Assembly: GCA_023400335.1 (NCBI GenBank)
Contig: JAEXFF010000133.1
Location: 1 to 14,638 of the forward strand
Reading direction: 5' to 3'
DNA: 14,638 bases
Source of the DNA: Bacteroidota bacterium
Lineage (GTDB): Bacteria > Bacteroidota > Bacteroidia > Bacteroidales > Marinifilaceae
Shown here: positions 7,330 through 14,369 of the stretch, one piece after another
Layout of the letters: every line of letters starts with the position of its first letter
Numbering within the stretch: position 1 is the stretch's first letter
Notes under the pieces: generated by a model
Databases searched by the model: none
What the model was told of the DNA's origin: nothing
What the model saw: the letters and a program-made list of their open reading frames with translations, nothing else
Position numbers and translations under genes: made by a program

Positions 7330-8472
7330 TTAAGCTGCAACCGGATTTTGATTGAGAGTTGTTTTCTGCGGGCTTTGCATAATGGTTTCCAAAGCCTGAT
7401 ATAAAATAGGGGCCGCCTGACTCCAGGGACGGGCTGAGGCTTGGGTTAAAGCTTTAACCAGAATATCGTTCAAATCCTCCTGCATATGGTTGTAATAATA
7501 AGTTTCGTAGAATTTATGTGTAATCCGGAGACAGACATTCCTATAGTCGCCGGCTTCCAGACTGGCAGTAACCTGTTTATAACATTTTTCGTAATTTTCC
7601 CTTATATTTTGTAAATTAGATCGCTGTTTATCAGAGATAAAAGTTGCTGTAAAATAAAGACTTTCCGATAATTCTTCCTGGGAAAGCGACTGCAATTCTT
7701 CTAAGGTTTGTCTGGCACTCGTAATAATGGCTGCTAAAGGAATCGTACGGTCCAGATCCTGAATTGCTTTTTCTAGGGTATTGCGCAATTCTCCCTGAGG
7801 ATGAACCGTATACATTATTTTGAAAAAAGTTGTGGAGAGGAGATTCCACATATCTCCGAATTTTCGCGAAGATTCAAAATACCTCAATCCTTGCAGACAT
7901 TCCTTACAACTTTGCTGTATGGTATTATAGACATAGGCTGTTTCTTCCGGAGTATAGGGAGTAAAGAAAGGACGGTCTATCCGCTGTGCTGCAAATAAAT
8001 CCCGGAATTCATAGTCATATTTACTCCCAATAGTACAAATCTCTTTCAGAACGTAACGGATTTTGCGGGGATGGGAAAATGTCAGAGGGCAATGGTATTC
8101 AAAATAAAGACGACCTTCTTTTAAAACAATGCACGCTAAATCGAGTTCGTTAAAATTCAGACTACTCACTTGCCTCATCATTGCAATTAAATTTTTTTCC
8201 GGCAGGGTTAGAAAAGGTGCAGTAATATGGAGTTGCTTTTCGTCCTGCTTTAAGTGAATAAAAAGGGGACCATGAGGGATCTGGAACGCATTGCCTTGCG
8301 GATTATTATATGTATTTCTCAAATTCTTGTCAATAGAATCCAGCAACAAGTGAAGAGATTTTAAATATTCTCCGTTTTCAAAAGCTTCTATACTTAAGTC
8401 AAAGATTTCAGTATTGCTTTTGCTGGCTGTGGAAGCTATGACAGAAGGATAAAAAGTAAATGTCTGTTTCAT
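7330..8472 (-). CDS. YbjN/secretion-chaperone-like domain protein with helical C-terminal half, partner of the downstream protease
   Basis: 380 residues, cytosolic, no catalytic motif recognised. Residues about 20-50 are helical (EIFDLSIEAFENGEYLKSL, like a TPR-type helix pair). Residues about 60-165 match the layout of YbjN-like domains: GPLFIHLKQ, LHITAPFLTLP, the MMRQVSSLNFNELDLACIVL stretch, GRLYFEYHCPL, then a helix KIRYVLKEICTIGSKYDYEF. Residues 175-365 are predicted to be all helix, rich in Leu, Glu and Gln, with Cys and aromatic residues but no known domain. It is the first gene of an operon with the trypsin-like protease and lies behind a good promoter. A chaperone, adaptor, sensor or inhibitor role toward the protease is an inference from the shared domain and co-transcription. 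The exact family is not certain. Confidence 0.8.
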   Translation of the reverse strand: MKQTFTFYPSVIASTASKSNTEIFDLSIEAFENGEYLKSLHLLLDSIDKNLRNTYNNPQGNAFQIPHGPLFIHLKQDEKQLHITAPFLTLPEKNLIAMMRQVSSLNFNELDLACIVLKEGRLYFEYHCPLTFSHPRKIRYVLKEICTIGSKYDYEFRDLFAAQRIDRPFFTPYTPEETAYVYNTIQQSCKECLQGLRYFESSRKFGDMWNLLSTTFFKIMYTVHPQGELRNTLEKAIQDLDRTIPLAAIITSARQTLEELQSLSQEELSESLYFTATFISDKQRSNLQNIRENYEKCYKQVTASLEAGDYRNVCLRITHKFYETYYYNHMQEDLNDILVKALTQASARPWSQAAPILYQALETIMQSPQKTTLNQNPVAA

Positions 8473-8814
8473 GAAATAAAACTGTTGTTTAGATTTTAAG
8501 TTTATTTATCGGGCACGTATACAAAAATACATCGGCAAGAAGGATTTTGCAATATGTAACTAGCTGATTTTAGTATTTTTATGTAAATATTAGTTGCTTT
8601 AAATTTGATTAAGTAAACTTTAGATTTATGTCTTATAAATGAAATTTCAGGAGGTAAAAAAGGAAATAACAAGGTAGATATTAGCTAAAACAACATTTAT
8701 TTGGGAATATAAAATTTATTGTTTTTTTGAAAAATACTTATATAAAATTCCGGAATAAAATAGGCGGAAGTAAGTATAAAAGAGGATATAAAGGGATGAA
8801 ATAAATTTTTGCTT
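8473..8814. other. 342-bp AT-rich intergenic region
   Basis: Contains the minus-strand promoter of the protease operon (8522-8552) and the upstream flank of the GNAT pseudogene. Apart from a short minus-strand reading frame at 8697-8885, which overlaps the pseudogene and resembles nothing, no gene is visible. Confidence 0.6.
8522..8552 (-). promoter_or_regulatory. Bacteroidetes-type promoter of the protease/YbjN operon
   Basis: Read on the minus strand, TTGC (8552-8549) is followed by a 19-bp spacer and TATTTTTG (8529-8522), matching the -33 TTTG / -7 TAnnTTTG promoter architecture. Transcription would start near 8515, leaving a leader of about 43 nt before the ATG at 8472. Confidence 0.6.
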
Positions 8815-9302
8815 ATGGGTAATTTGAATAAAACGGGAAGCGGGGAAACACTGATGATATGGGAACGCGGAGAGGCAGATGCCATTCCTTATGCATTGCT
8901 TTATTTGGCAAATTCTTCCAGGAAGGATGTAGGGGATTAGATAAAAAGAGGGATTTGTTATCTGGCCGAATATAGAGGGGAAATTATTGGTGAATATGTA
9001 TTACTGAAGACCCGGCCTTTCACAATGGAATTGGTAAATATAGCTGTTGCTGAAAATTGGCAGGGAAAGGGTGTGGGAAAATAATTAATTTTTCATGCAA
9101 TTGAAGTGGGACGAAAAAAGGAACTCGGATGCTGGGAGTGGGTACCGGAAATGCAGGGATAGGCCAATTGGCTTTATATCAGAAATGTGGTTTTACAATA
9201 ATAGAGATAGATTTCGATTTTTTCCGAAAAAATTATACGGAGAGCATCTTTGAGAACGGGATTGAATGCCGGCATATGGTCCGTTTGAGTATGGATTTAT
9301 AA
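8815..9302 (+). pseudogene. Decayed GNAT-family N-acetyltransferase (YvbK-like)
   Basis: Translation from ATG 8815 gives a full-length GNAT of about 163 codons broken in three places: an in-frame TAG at 8938-8940, TAA at 9082-9084 straight after the acetyl-CoA loop WQGKGVGK, and a frameshift near 9120-9130. The first frame reads RGICYLAEYRGEIIGEYVLL and ELVNIAVAENWQGKGVGK. After the shift, consistent with one lost base between E-L and M-L, the next frame reads MLGVGTGNAGIGQLALYQKC and ends FENGIECRHMVRLSMDL at 9302. These stretches are typical of YvbK-like acetyltransferases. Three independent lesions make a sequencing error unlikely. The gene is presumably non-functional, with no insertion element nearby. 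Confidence 0.88.
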
Positions 9303-9353
9303 GCCAGATAGATGTATTTATTTTTGTATGTTTATAATTCTGTTTTATTTATT

Positions 9354-9361
9354 TAATTTTG
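9354..9361 (+). promoter_or_regulatory. Candidate -7 element for the lipocalin-like lipoprotein gene
   Basis: TAATTTTG fits TAnnTTTG and lies 44 bp before the ATG at 9406. No TTTG sits at the right distance upstream. A second match, TATTTTTG at 9319-9326, is an alternative. Confidence 0.35.
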
Positions 9362-9405
9362 TAATATCTATTTTGTAAAACAGTCTCATCTAAAAACGAA
9401 CAGAT

Positions 9406-9981
9406 ATGAAAACAGGACAATTATTATTCGGGATACTCTTCTTGATTTTTTGGGGGAGTGCGTGTCAAAACAGTAAAGTACAATCCATAAAGGGAGTGAT
9501 TACTGAAGCTTCAATGAATACACTGATGATCGCTACTGCCCGGGGAGACGTATTGACAATCAGTACTGTAAATGCAGAAAAAGTGGTAAAAGATGGGATT
9601 TTATTGGGGGATACTGCGACTGTATATTATGCCGGAAAGCCTGAAAGGGGAGTATTAATGGCAACTAAAATTGTAGTAGTGCCCGGACAAAGGGAATGTC
9701 CGGAGATAGTGGGGACATGGTTGGAGACTGTTAACGGGATGCCGGGAGAAACGCAGGGAATACGTTTGGAAACAGATGGTATGGCGGAATCAGTCAATAT
9801 GGCTACTTTGGTATACGAGCGGTGGCAGAAGGAAGGGGATAAACTGCTGTTGAAAGGAAAAAGTCTGGGAAATGGACAGACCATTGTTTTTACAGATACA
9901 TTGCATATTGAAAAACTTTCAGCTGATTCCCTGATCCTGAAGAATGGGGATTACAGCTTGAGGTATTTCAGAAAGAAATGA
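9406..9981 (+). CDS. Lipocalin-like lipoprotein
   Basis: 191 residues. The N-terminus is a lipoprotein signal ending WGSAC (Cys20), so the protein is membrane anchored. Residues about 27-95 form a small beta-rich segment (KGVITEASMNTLMIATARGD, GDTATVYYAGKPERG). Residues about 100-191 match the lipocalin-like domain common in Bacteroides lipoproteins: IVGTWLETVNGMPGETQGIR, ATLVYERWQKEGDKLLLKG, SLGNGQTIVFTDTLHIEKL and a final YSLRYFRKK. Such proteins are thought to bind small hydrophobic ligands or to have a structural role; none has been assigned here. No partner gene: a pseudogene lies upstream and a structured gap downstream. Alternatives are another small beta-barrel family. Confidence 0.85.
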   Translation: MKTGQLLFGILFLIFWGSACQNSKVQSIKGVITEASMNTLMIATARGDVLTISTVNAEKVVKDGILLGDTATVYYAGKPERGVLMATKIVVVPGQRECPEIVGTWLETVNGMPGETQGIRLETDGMAESVNMATLVYERWQKEGDKLLLKGKSLGNGQTIVFTDTLHIEKLSADSLILKNGDYSLRYFRKK

Positions 9982-9992
9982 CCGGTTTACTA

Positions 9993-10171
9993 TCTTGTTT
10001 TGCCTGAAAGCTTGGGGTTGCGTTCGTTATAGCGTAACATTCCGTTTCCGCTGTAGAGCCTAGACTTCCTCCTTTTAGGCGTATGCGCCTGATGCTGGCG
10101 GACAACCCGGCTGTAAGGCCGCTGCAGCTTCCCATCCTCTTCCCTCGCCAGGCCTCTGAGGCAAAACAAGA
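9993..10171. repeat. Candidate small repeat element bounded by 13-bp inverted repeats
   Basis: TCTTGTTTTGCCT (9993-10005) and AGGCAAAACAAGA (10159-10171) are exact reverse complements with 153 bp between them; three of the next five inner positions also match. The interior is G+C-rich and codes for nothing recognisable. It starts only 12 bp after the lipoprotein stop codon. The size suits a MITE or an intergenic palindromic element, but no target-site duplication is evident and no second copy exists in the window. Confidence 0.4.
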
Positions 10172-10282
10172 CGGAGGAGAAGCTGTCTGTACCTTGAATA
10201 ACCGGTATTCAGGGCGGTTTGTTCAGAACCGGAGGTCTGTTGTATTTGCCGGATCCTGCAGAAATAAGTGTCTTTTCATTTG

Positions 10283-10366
10283 AAATCCGGAATGTTAAAA
10301 AGCACCGGGTTATTTGCCGTCTGATCAGTTCCCGTTTTAGAGAACAGACTTTTCGGATTTTTTATT
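10283..10366 (+). terminator. Terminator-like structure downstream of the lipocalin-like gene
   Basis: AAATCCG (10283-10289) can pair with CGGATTT (10354-10360), enclosing an inner hairpin GTCTG (10319-10323) with CAGAC (10345-10349). The outer stem is followed by TTTATT on the plus strand. It would end plus-strand transcripts before they run into the convergent hydrolase gene. The long distance between the outer arms makes it uncertain. Confidence 0.4.
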
Positions 10367-10372
10367 GTCTGC

Positions 10373-11356
10373 TTAATTCAGGTATTTTTTTAGCATGGCG
10401 CTCGTTAACAGGATAAGGGCGCGGACTTCCGGAAGTTTTGCAAATCCGTTAAGCATGCCCCAATCGTGTATAACTCCGTTAAAACGGACTGTTGCTACAT
10501 CTACTCCTGCTTCGTCGAGAAGGCGTCCCAATGCTTCCCCCTGATCGCGGAGAATATCGTTTTCGGCTACTTCGATTAAAGTGGGCGGAAGTCCTTCTAA
10601 TTGTTCGGCAGAAGCCTGTAAAGGGGATAAATGGATGTCCTTTCTGGCTTTTTCGTCCGTAGTATACTGATCGAACATCCATTTCATCAAAGAACGGGTG
10701 AGAAAACGTTCTTCTCCATATAAATCATAGGATTCCCAATTGAACGTTGCGTCCGTTACGGGCCACATCAGAATTTGTACTTTGATTTCGGGACCTTGTT
10801 TTTCCTTTGCAAGGAGACTGGTAATAAAGGCCATGTTACCCCCTACGCTGTTTCCTACAATGCCGAGTTTATGCCCGTCTACTTGAATTTCATCCCCATT
10901 TTCAGCAATCCATTGGGTAGCAGCATAAATTTCGTGTATTGCTTGTGGAAATTTTGCCTCGGGTGAAGGAGTGTACTCAATAAAAACACAGGCCAGACCG
11001 GATTCTGTCACCAAATCCCGGACCAATCGTTTATGAGTAGGATAATCTCCCAATACCCAGCCTCCTCCGTGAATAAATATAAATGCAGGTAGTTTCCCTT
11101 CCCTCCCTTCAGGACGAATAATATGGAGTTTGATTGTAAATTCTCCCGCCTGTATATTTTTTTCGGATTCTTCTATGCCGGAGAGGTCTGTTTTTACGTT
11201 TGCCTGTGCATCTGTCAATACCTTACGTGCTTCCGGGACCGGCAGGGATTCTACAGGTTCCCCTCCGGCATTTAGAACTTTCAAATATTCTTTTGTGCCT
11301 TTGCTGAGATGTTTATCTTTCAGATAATCAGGAGTTTTCGGCGAATTTGTTTTCAT
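10373..11356 (-). CDS. Alpha/beta hydrolase, HSL (hormone-sensitive lipase) family esterase
   Basis: 327 residues, no signal peptide, so cytosolic. The oxyanion-hole motif HGGGW is at 96-100, the nucleophile elbow GNSVGG gives Ser170, the acid is Asp267 in AENDILRDQGE and the base is His297 in VIHDWGMLNG. This order and the HGGG motif define the alpha/beta hydrolase fold-3 or HSL group, which hydrolyses short acyl or aryl esters, with substrate unpredictable from sequence. An N-terminal cap of about 75 residues (YLKDKHLSKGTKEYLKVLNA) is typical. The SDR gene upstream is co-directional with a 184-bp gap holding a strong hairpin, so joint transcription is uncertain. Confidence 0.93.
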   Translation of the reverse strand: MKTNSPKTPDYLKDKHLSKGTKEYLKVLNAGGEPVESLPVPEARKVLTDAQANVKTDLSGIEESEKNIQAGEFTIKLHIIRPEGREGKLPAFIFIHGGGWVLGDYPTHKRLVRDLVTESGLACVFIEYTPSPEAKFPQAIHEIYAATQWIAENGDEIQVDGHKLGIVGNSVGGNMAFITSLLAKEKQGPEIKVQILMWPVTDATFNWESYDLYGEERFLTRSLMKWMFDQYTTDEKARKDIHLSPLQASAEQLEGLPPTLIEVAENDILRDQGEALGRLLDEAGVDVATVRFNGVIHDWGMLNGFAKLPEVRALILLTSAMLKKYLN

Positions 11357-11463
11357 TATTTTGTTTTTATCGGGTTTAAATGTTCAAGTGATATCGTGCC
11401 TGAAAGATCAGGTGAAGAAATGATTGACAGTACTTTGTACCGGATCAGAATACAGGTAATCAG

Positions 11464-11499
11464 AAACTTTTATTTTGCAAGTCGGCAAAATAAAAGTTT
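11464..11499 (-). terminator. 15-bp perfect hairpin after the SDR gene
   Basis: AAACTTTTATTTTGC (11464-11478) and GCAAAATAAAAGTTT (11485-11499) pair perfectly around a 6-nt loop, 41 bp past the SDR stop. On the minus strand the stem ends GTTT then CTG, so the U-tract is short. It is probably the SDR terminator; an operator for the downstream hydrolase gene is an alternative. Confidence 0.55.
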
Positions 11500-11540
11500 G
11501 GCAAGGGAAGATAGGCGAGCATTTTTACGTTTGAATAGAC

Positions 11541-12443
11541 TTAACTGGTGTGATGTCCTCCGGTGACTCCGTATACTTCCGCAGTTGTATAACTCGATTC
11601 ATCGGAAGCCAGTAATACATAAGTTCCGGCTAATTCTACAGGCTGACCGGCTCTTTGCAGGGGAGTTGTCTGTCCGAAATGCGCCAGTTTCCCTTTAGGT
11701 TGGGCTTCTGTTACTTGCAAAGGCGTCCAGATGGGACCCGGAGCCACACAATTTGCCCGTATTCCTTTAGGGGCGAGTTGTTTTGCCAATCCCCGGGTAA
11801 AAGCGATAATAGCAGCTTTTGTTGCTGCATAATCGAGTAAGTCCGGATTGGGTTGAAATGCCTGGATCGAACTGGTCGTAATAATGGAAGAGCCTGCAGG
11901 CAAATAGGGCAGAGCGGCTTTTATCAGCCAAAATAAACTGAATACATTGGTTGTGAAAGTCCTTGTAATATCTTCTGTTCTTATTTTTTCGATGTCGTCT
12001 ACAGATTTCTGATATCCGGCAACTAAGGTCAGGATGTCCAGACCTCCCAGTTTTTGATTTGCTTCCTGCACCAGTTTACTGCAGAAGTGTTCGTCTTCCA
12101 GATTCCCGGGGAGGAGAAAGGCTTTGCGGCCTGCTTTTTCAATATAACAGGCGACTTCTTCGGCATCACATTGTTCTTCCGGTAAATAATTCAGGACAAT
12201 GTCCGCACCTTCCCGGGCATAAGCTATAGCGGCAGCCCTGCCTATTCCGGAGTCTGCACCTGTAATTAATGCCTTACGTCCGGCAAGGCGTTGATGACCT
12301 TCGTAGCTTTCTTCTCCGCAGTCCGGCTGTGGCTGCAATTTTTGCTGTATACCCGGTGACGGCTGAGGTTGTTCTTTATACCCTCCCGTATAATAACTTG
12401 TCAGCGGATTTTTTAATTTTTCTTTTGTGTTTTTCTTTTCCAT
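11541..12443 (-). CDS. Short-chain dehydrogenase/reductase (YghA/YhdF-like)
   Basis: 300 residues. A classical SDR Rossmann domain begins near residue 52: the cofactor motif TGADSGIG at 61-68, then catalytic Ser192 (TTSSIQAFQ), Tyr205 and Lys209 (YAATK) and the [14 protein letters not shown] motif. The N-terminal extension of about 50 residues ([20 protein letters not shown]) and the C-terminal [10 protein letters not shown] are typical of the YghA/YhdF/YdaD branch, often annotated as glucose or ribitol dehydrogenase homologues and linked to general stress. NADP(H) or NAD(H) oxidoreductase activity is secure; the substrate is not. The protein is predicted to be cytosolic. Its downstream neighbour is an esterase on the same strand, and the GNAT gene upstream is divergent. 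Confidence 0.93.
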   Translation of the reverse strand: MEKKNTKEKLKNPLTSYYTGGYKEQPQPSPGIQQKLQPQPDCGEESYEGHQRLAGRKALITGADSGIGRAAAIAYAREGADIVLNYLPEEQCDAEEVACYIEKAGRKAFLLPGNLEDEHFCSKLVQEANQKLGGLDILTLVAGYQKSVDDIEKIRTEDITRTFTTNVFSLFWLIKAALPYLPAGSSIITTSSIQAFQPNPDLLDYAATKAAIIAFTRGLAKQLAPKGIRANCVAPGPIWTPLQVTEAQPKGKLAHFGQTTPLQRAGQPVELAGTYVLLASDESSYTTAEVYGVTGGHHTS

Positions 12444-12543
12444 ATACAGAGATTTAATGAATAACTTCTTTAGTGAAACGAAGGGACCTTCAGGTTTGTT
12501 TATTTGTTTAACGGATGCTTTGGATTTTAAATAATTTCTTACT

Positions 12544-12577
12544 TTTGGACAGATCAGGAGGGAATGTATTAACTTTA
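12544..12577 (+). promoter_or_regulatory. Candidate promoter of the GNAT gene
   Basis: TTTG (12544-12547), a 22-bp spacer and TAACTTTA (12570-12577) resemble the Bacteroidetes promoter with one mismatch in the -7 box and a slightly long spacer. It would give a leader of about 65 nt containing the hairpin at 12590-12629. Confidence 0.35.
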
Positions 12578-12589
12578 CAGAAAAGGAAA

Positions 12590-12629
12590 ACGCTTTTTTA
12601 GATAGGTATGAAGGTAAATGAAAAAGCGT
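12590..12629 (+). promoter_or_regulatory. Leader hairpin upstream of the GNAT gene
   Basis: ACGCTTTTT (12590-12598) pairs with AAAAAGCGT (12621-12629); two more pairs, one G-U, extend the stem inward. It ends 20 nt before the ATG at 12650 and could influence translation or stability. Confidence 0.4.
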
Positions 12630-12649
12630 AACTGACTTTTATTTAAATC

Positions 12650-13120
12650 ATGGGATATCGGATTCGTAATGCAGAGTATAGGGAAATTCCTGTTTTGGCC
12701 CGGCTTTTTCAGGAGACATTGGTTCAGGTGAACAGCAGGGATTATACCGGACCGCAAATAGAAGCATGGGGACGAAGAGCGGATGCAAAACGTTGGAAAG
12801 AGTTATTTAATAGCTCTTTGCAATTTATGGTTGCTGAAAATGAGGAGTATGAGGTTGTCGGGTTCACGTCCGTCAATACCCGGGGATATATTCATTCGAT
12901 GTTTGTCAATTACCGTTTTCAGCGGAAAGGAATTGCTTGCTTGTTATTGGCAAAGGCCGGAGAATATGCACGTGAAAACGGGGCTTCTGTATTAAGCGCA
13001 GATGTGAGTATTACGGCCCGTCCTTTTTTTGAAAAACAGGGTTTCTGCATAAAACAGAAAAACAGGGTAAATTTAGGGGGCATAACAATGATTAATTATA
13101 CCCTGGAAAAACAGCTCTGA
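12650..13120 (+). CDS. GNAT-family N-acetyltransferase (YafP-like)
   Basis: 156 residues, cytosolic. It starts YRIRNAEYREIPVLARLFQ, the usual GNAT first strand and helix. The acetyl-CoA binding loop RFQRKGIACLLL lies at about 89-100, preceded by the beta-4 strand YIHSMFVNY. The C-terminus SITARPFFEKQGF and GGITMINYTLEKQL matches the YafP-like subgroup. It transfers an acetyl group from acetyl-CoA to an unknown amine. The ATG at 12650 has no Shine-Dalgarno sequence, which is normal in this phylum. It is divergent from the SDR gene and convergent with the small membrane-protein gene downstream. Unlike the GNAT pseudogene at 8815 it is intact, and the two are from different subgroups. Confidence 0.92.
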   Translation: MGYRIRNAEYREIPVLARLFQETLVQVNSRDYTGPQIEAWGRRADAKRWKELFNSSLQFMVAENEEYEVVGFTSVNTRGYIHSMFVNYRFQRKGIACLLLAKAGEYARENGASVLSADVSITARPFFEKQGFCIKQKNRVNLGGITMINYTLEKQL

Positions 13121-13225
13121 TTTTCGACTTTTCTTACATAAGATATTTTTAAAAATCAATAAATATATCTATTATTTTACTGATTTTCAGATGAATATGG
13201 AAATGGGTGTGGCTATATTGTGTAA

Positions 13226-13381
13226 TCAGGGAGTTCCTTGTTCAATTTCGGCTGGCACTGCTCCCGGGTCAAGTTCATTTTCTTTTACATTTCTTGTTCT
13301 GACGAGGAGTATTACGATCAGTAGAATGCAAATGATGGCTACTATAGCAAAGACTGTTATGGTATTTTTCTTTTTTTTCAT
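13226..13381 (-). CDS. 51-residue single-span membrane protein
   Basis: Starts at ATG 13381 and ends TGA 13226. The translation begins MKKKKN, then a hydrophobic stretch TVFAIVAIICILLIVILLV (about residues 9-27), RTR, and a polar acidic tail with DPGAVPAEIEQGTP. This positive-inside start followed by one transmembrane helix is the pattern of a small inner-membrane protein with its tail outside the cytoplasm. GGAGAG directly before the ATG resembles a Shine-Dalgarno sequence at short spacing, and a promoter-like TACATTTG lies about 150 bp upstream. A longer plus-strand frame covers the same bases but has Phe-rich, low-complexity content typical of the antisense of Lys codons. Function is unknown and no family was recognised. 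Confidence 0.65.
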   Translation of the reverse strand: MKKKKNTITVFAIVAIICILLIVILLVRTRNVKENELDPGAVPAEIEQGTP

Positions 13382-13525
13382 CTCTCCTTTTTTGTCAGCC
13401 AAAAGGCTACATTGACTCTATTTATAACGTAAAAGGAGATATTCTTGTTGTGTTTTTACGAATAAGGTCTGAAATTTTATTTGAAAAAGTTTAAGTGTTT
13501 TGTATTTTCAGGTAAATATATTTTT

Positions 13526-13533
13526 CAAATGTA
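13526..13533 (-). promoter_or_regulatory. Candidate -7 element for the 51-aa membrane protein gene
   Basis: On the minus strand TACATTTG matches TAnnTTTG. The -33 region 19 bp upstream reads TTTCAT, a partial match. The predicted leader is about 138 nt. Confidence 0.4.
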
Positions 13534-13610
13534 GTATATACTTTTCCGGGGAATGAAAAAGGCCGTTCCTGATAACTTTTATTATTAAAATTATAGATAA
13601 GTCTAAATAG

Positions 13611-13669
13611 ACATTTGCATCCTTATACCTTTTTATCTTTGAACATTTAGCCCTTTAAACATTTGCATC
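13611..13669. repeat. Short direct repeat flanking a plus-strand promoter-like box
   Basis: ACATTTGCATC occurs at 13611-13621 and exactly again at 13659-13669, 48 bp apart, with a shorter ACATTT at 13643. TATCTTTG (13634-13641) lies between the two copies. No plus-strand gene follows before the convergent nucleotidyltransferase gene ends at 13721. Confidence 0.45.
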
Positions 13670-13720
13670 TTTTATCAGGCCTTCCGTTTGGAAGAAGGCC
13701 GGGAATCAAAGTTTTGAAAA

Positions 13721-14307
13721 TCAGGGAATCCAGTGCAGAATGCCGTTTACGGGATTTTGTGCCCTCCATTTTTCAAACTCGGAATAATGACGGATTCCGT
13801 CCCGGAGTACGGCCTGATAATACTCTACCCCCATAATTTTTTCATTTTCGGGAGTTTCATTTTTCAGACGCAGTATCGTTTCTTTGGTTTCCGGTGTCAG
13901 GAGGGCGAGAATACGGTCAGCCATTTTTTCAAAATACCCGTCATAAAAAGATCCTTTTAGGATATGGATCATATCGATTTGCCATAAATCGTTCTCCTCA
14001 TCTCTGTACCAGGCATGCCATTCGAGGCATTTTTCTTCCGTAGCGGAGAGATTCTTGTATTCAATTTGTATAATAGAAGGGTTTTCGGCTATTTTTTGGA
14101 TAGCGGTAAAACTTTGGGTAAGGTCTAATGGATCGGAGTAAATATGAAAATCAATATCCCGGTGTTTCATTAACAACCCCATACGCAGGGAGCCCACTAG
14201 GTGCGGTTCGGCTCCGACAGATTTCCAGATGGGGATTAAATTGATTTTATCAATAATTTTCCGGGCTTTTTCCTGATTTTGGAGGGCTATACTTAAAATG
14301 TCTTTCA
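13721..14307 (-). CDS. Stand-alone nucleotidyltransferase-fold protein
   Basis: 195 residues from the ATG at 14307. The motif VGSLRMGLLMKHRDIDFHIY (about 38-57) is the nucleotidyltransferase signature hG[GS]...DhD, with Gly-Ser at 39-40 and metal-binding Asp51 and Asp53; a third acidic residue is Asp112 in WQIDMIH. A helical C-terminal half follows (MADRILALLTPETKETILR, VEYYQAVLRDGIRHYSEFE). Members transfer nucleotides to small molecules, proteins or RNA; the substrate is unknown, and no antibiotic-resistance subfamily is evident. A longer frame would start at TTG 14329, but a promoter -7 box overlaps that codon, so the ATG is preferred. The beta-barrel protein gene upstream is co-directional, but the promoter suggests separate transcription. 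Confidence 0.85.
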
Positions 14308-14326
14308 TAAATTCAATTGTGGGCTG

Positions 14327-14357
14327 CAAAATTAATTAAATTTCTGCTTTGTCCAAA
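14327..14357 (-). promoter_or_regulatory. Bacteroidetes-type promoter of the nucleotidyltransferase gene
   Basis: On the minus strand TTTG (14357-14354), a spacer of exactly 19 bp, and TAATTTTG (14334-14327) fit the -33/-7 consensus. Transcription would start near 14320, 13 nt before the ATG at 14307, and downstream of the alternative TTG codon, which decides the start. Confidence 0.65.
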
Positions 14358-14369
14358 AATAAGGGGATA

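Larger units (their letters stand above)
9982..10372. other. 391-bp structured, G+C-rich intergenic region
   Basis: Positions 10011-10170 hold 91 G or C of 160 (57%), richer than the flanking AT-rich gaps. It contains a 13-bp inverted repeat (9993-10005 with 10159-10171), a compact hairpin AGGCGTATGCGCCT (10077-10090) and a terminator-like structure at 10283-10366. Reading frames of about 65 codons exist on the plus strand but show no family features and look like chance in G+C-rich DNA. A structured RNA or a small repeat element are both possible. Confidence 0.6.
13382..13720. other. 339-bp intergenic region with promoter-like boxes and a short direct repeat
   Basis: AT-rich gap between the small membrane-protein gene and the 3' end of the nucleotidyltransferase gene. 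It holds TACATTTG on the minus strand (13533-13526), TATCTTTG on the plus strand (13634-13641), a direct repeat ACATTTGCATC and a GGCCTTC/GAAGGCC hairpin near 13678-13700. No further ORF is convincing. Confidence 0.6.

Noticed and set aside
8697..8885. 62-codon minus-strand frame
   Set aside because: It overlaps the GNAT pseudogene remnant and has no recognisable features.
10083..10416. Plus-strand frames of 65-66 codons in the G+C-rich gap
   Set aside because: No domain, signal or start context; they are explained by base composition and overlap structured DNA and the hydrolase 3' end.
13191..13415. 74-codon plus-strand frame
   Set aside because: Its Phe run is the antisense of the Lys-rich start of the 51-aa minus-strand protein, which has better start signals and a coherent membrane topology.
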